DNA of 26,660 nucleotides from JBAXBF01 sp034429745 (GTDB lineage Bacteria; Chloroflexota; Anaerolineae; Anaerolineales; DRKV01). Under the pieces are notes generated by a model. It made no database searches. It was not told the origin of the DNA and saw only the letters and a program-made list of their open reading frames with translations. The stretch covers positions 1 to 26,660 of the forward strand of contig DAOUFY010000052.1 of NCBI GenBank assembly GCA_034429745.1, in the 5' to 3' direction. Of the stretch, positions 24,768 to 26,660 are shown in pieces. Position 1 is the stretch's first letter. Each line of letters opens with the position of its first letter. Both the position numbers and the translations under genes were made by a program.

Positions 24768-26432
24768 TTAATTCCAAGTTGAATTAAAGGTCTCTATTGC
24801 TGTTTTTAATTTCTGTTCCAAGCTTACCGAAAGTTGTTTTGTCTCATTCAATTCTTTGATAATTTCAGGATATGAATTATTGATATATCGTACAAGACTA
24901 TATTCCCAATTTCTCATCTGGGATAATGGAATCTGATCTGCGTAGCCGCGAGTTGTTGCAAAAATCACGATCACAAGGTGTTCCATCGAAACGGGTTCAT
25001 ATTGAGGTTGCTTTAATACTTCTTGCAAATGCTGGCCTCTATTTAACTGCGCAAGGGTTGCTTTATCTAAATCAGAACCAAATTGGGCAAACGCAGCCAA
25101 CTCTCTAAAAGCTGACATGTGAATACGCAACCCCCCTGCCACCTGTTTTACTGCTTTAAATTGTGCATCTCCACCAACGCGTGAAACTGAAATACCAACA
25201 TTGATGGCTGGCCGTACACCAGCATAAAACAAGTTGGATTCCAAATATATTTGCCCATCAGTAATTGAAATTACGTTTGTTGGTACATACGCCGACACAT
25301 CCCCCAACAAAGTTTCAATAATAGGCAAAGCGGTTAGTGAGCCACCGCTATTTTTCACTTTCACTGGCTTAAAATCATCCGCATTAGGCAGAGATTTTAT
25401 GTATTCTTTTGCCTCATGCAAGGCAATAGGTCCTTTATAAACTATATTATTGATCGCATCACTTTCTTCTGCTAATGTGTGCGGGTAATCTTTCGGAACC
25501 ACAACATAGTGATCAGCTAAACGAGCTGCCCGTTCCAACAAGCGGCTGTGCAAATAAAACAAATCTCCTGGATAAGCTTCTCTTCCTGGTGGACGTCTTA
25601 AAAGCAAAGACACCTGACGATATGCCCATGCATGCTTAGACAAATCATCATAAATAACTAACGCATCTCTGCCGGTTTCCATGAATTCTTCACCAATCGC
25701 ACACCCCGCATATGGAGCAATATATTGAAGAGCAGCTGAGTCATCTGCAGAAGCTAAGACTACAGTAGTGTAACTCATAGCCCCATAGCGTTCTAAAATC
25801 CCTATCGTTCGAGCTACCGCTGCTTTCTTTTGCCCAATAGCTACATAAATGCAATAAAGATTTTTTCCCTTTTGATTAATTATCGTATCAATAGCAATGG
25901 CGGTTTTACCTGTTTGCCGATCACCAATGATAAGCTCTCGTTGGCCACGCCCAATAGGTGTCATCGCGTCAATGGCTTTTATTCCCGTTTCCACTGGTGT
26001 ATCAACATCTTTACGCTCAATTACTCCAGGGGCAATGCGTTCAATAGGACGATACCTTGAAAAGGAGATTGCTCCTTTTCCATCTATTGGTTGGCCCAAT
26101 GGATTTACTACTCGCCCAATCAATCCATCTCCGACCGGAACAGAAGCAATTCGACCTGTTGTATGAACCGTTGTTCCTTCTTCTACACCTGTATAATCAC
26201 CAAGAATAATCACACCCACAGTGTCTTTTTCCAAATTGAAGGCAATTCCTTGAACACCATTTTCAAACTCTACCAATTCTTGGGCTTTAACATCCGCCAA
26301 TCCACGGATACGCGCAATTCCATCACCTGCTTCAATAACTGTTCCAACCTCATGAACTTCGATAGAAGGTTTAAATGATTCTATTCTTTTTTGTAAATCA
26401 AGGGCTATTTGATCAGCAATCGTTTCCGCCAT
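24768..26432 (-). CDS. atpA: F1 ATP synthase alpha subunit
   Basis: The 554-aa non-catalytic nucleotide-binding subunit of F1. The P-loop GDRQTGKT is at 170-177, and the VSRVGGDAQ segment that supplies the arginine reaching the beta catalytic site is present. The protein is about 40 residues longer than the usual 505-515, mostly in a helical C-terminal tail. GGAGG lies 4 nt before the ATG. This is the first gene of its unit: the delta subunit gene, which usually precedes atpA, is absent, and the 192 bp upstream to the next, divergent gene are non-coding. Confidence 0.97.
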   Translation of the reverse strand: MAETIADQIALDLQKRIESFKPSIEVHEVGTVIEAGDGIARIRGLADVKAQELVEFENGVQGIAFNLEKDTVGVIILGDYTGVEEGTTVHTTGRIASVPVGDGLIGRVVNPLGQPIDGKGAISFSRYRPIERIAPGVIERKDVDTPVETGIKAIDAMTPIGRGQRELIIGDRQTGKTAIAIDTIINQKGKNLYCIYVAIGQKKAAVARTIGILERYGAMSYTTVVLASADDSAALQYIAPYAGCAIGEEFMETGRDALVIYDDLSKHAWAYRQVSLLLRRPPGREAYPGDLFYLHSRLLERAARLADHYVVVPKDYPHTLAEESDAINNIVYKGPIALHEAKEYIKSLPNADDFKPVKVKNSGGSLTALPIIETLLGDVSAYVPTNVISITDGQIYLESNLFYAGVRPAINVGISVSRVGGDAQFKAVKQVAGGLRIHMSAFRELAAFAQFGSDLDKATLAQLNRGQHLQEVLKQPQYEPVSMEHLVIVIFATTRGYADQIPLSQMRNWEYSLVRYINNSYPEIIKELNETKQLSVSLEQKLKTAIETFNSTWN

Positions 26433-26534
26433 TGTTCCTCCATAACACCAAATATGATAGAAACGCTATGTTTTATTCAGAGTATTATTATTTTCGCTTT
26501 ATAAGGCATAAAACGTTACAATCATACCCCAACC

Positions 26535-26540
26535 ATTATA
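26535..26540 (-). promoter_or_regulatory. Possible -10 box for the atp operon
   Basis: A perfect TATAAT on the - strand lies about 100 bp upstream of the atpA start. The -35 position at 17 bp reads GTTTTG; a better TTGTTA sits too close (14 bp). The assignment is tentative because the region is very AT-rich. Confidence 0.35.
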
Positions 26541-26595
26541 CTTTGTCTAGACTTTAACAAAACATATAAATAATTCAATATATGATAACTAATCA

Positions 26596-26604
26596 TGATA
26601 TAAT
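26596..26604 (+). promoter_or_regulatory. Extended -10 promoter of the right-edge gene
   Basis: TGA precedes a perfect TATAAT (26599-26604). Transcription would start near 26611, at or just before the ribosome site AGAGGAG (26611-26617), giving a leader of roughly 13-14 nt before the ATG at 26625. No -35 box is seen. Confidence 0.5.
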
Positions 26605-26624
26605 TTGTTAAGAGGAGTGGGAAA

Positions 26625-26660
26625 ATGATTTTTATTTCGCTTCTAAATAACATTGCTTTG
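26625..26660 (+). CDS. Start of a + strand gene cut by the window edge
   Basis: An ATG 7 nt after a strong AGAGGAG ribosome site opens a frame of 12 codons (MIFISLLNNIAL) that reaches the window end without a stop. The hydrophobic start suggests a membrane protein or signal peptide. Similar N-termini occur on membrane-bound sensor proteins, but too little is visible to name it. Confidence 0.55.
   Translation, partial: MIFISLLNNIAL

Noticed and set aside
25830..26378. Open frames on the + strand opposite atpA
   Set aside because: They are shadows of a strongly conserved gene, with no ribosome sites and no recognisable protein sequence.
1..26660. CRISPR arrays, insertion sequences, phage or toxin-antitoxin genes
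   Set aside because: No spaced direct repeats, transposase or integrase motifs, or paired small toxin-like genes were found on either strand.

Overview
The window is an AT-rich, densely coded bacterial chromosome segment with no insertion sequences, phage genes or CRISPR arrays visible. The gene content suggests Chloroflexota, probably Anaerolineae. The clues are a membrane Ser/Thr kinase fused to an FGE/sulfatase-modifying-factor fold, a lamin-tail-domain protein with Thr/Pro-rich linkers, a DapL-like aminotransferase, a polytopic protein of a type I associate with that phylum, and an MreB-like gene behind the F1 ATP synthase genes. The assignment rests on gene character only; no rRNA or other marker is present.

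Layout. (1) 1-9452, + strand: a terminator from an upstream gene, then a 2101-residue alpha-2-macroglobulin lipoprotein with an intact CTEQ thioester, a 562-aa polytopic membrane protein, a 61-aa two-helix membrane protein, and class II fructose-bisphosphate aldolase, closed by a bidirectional terminator. (2) 9465-11375, - strand: a Ser/Thr kinase/FGE-fold fusion cut by one in-frame TAG just after the APE motif. (3) 11509-16707, - strand: an apparent transcription unit of aminotransferase, M20 amidohydrolase, aspartate kinase (lysC), aspartate-semialdehyde dehydrogenase (asd), a CAU-anticodon tRNA and a terminator. (4) 16844-20890, + strand, divergent from unit 3: DapL-like aminotransferase, Gfo/Idh/MocA oxidoreductase and a lamin-tail-domain protein. 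(5) 20899-26432, - strand: atpA-atpG-atpD-atpC and an MreB-like gene whose nucleotide-site residues are altered. (6) At the right edge a + strand gene begins and runs off the window.

How they fit together. LysC and Asd supply aspartate semialdehyde for lysine, threonine and methionine. The divergent DapL-like enzyme would make LL-diaminopimelate directly, which leaves the M20 enzyme and the second aminotransferase in the lysC operon without an obvious step. The ATP synthase operon holds only F1 genes; the delta subunit and F0 genes are not upstream.

The strongest points for follow-up are the amber-interrupted kinase, the MreB-like protein that has lost residues needed for ATP hydrolysis in MreB, the tRNA with two stem mismatches at the end of the lysC-asd unit, and repeated extended -10 promoters without a -35 box. 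I did not find a clear, wholly new multi-gene system. No stretch above 300 bases lacks a gene.
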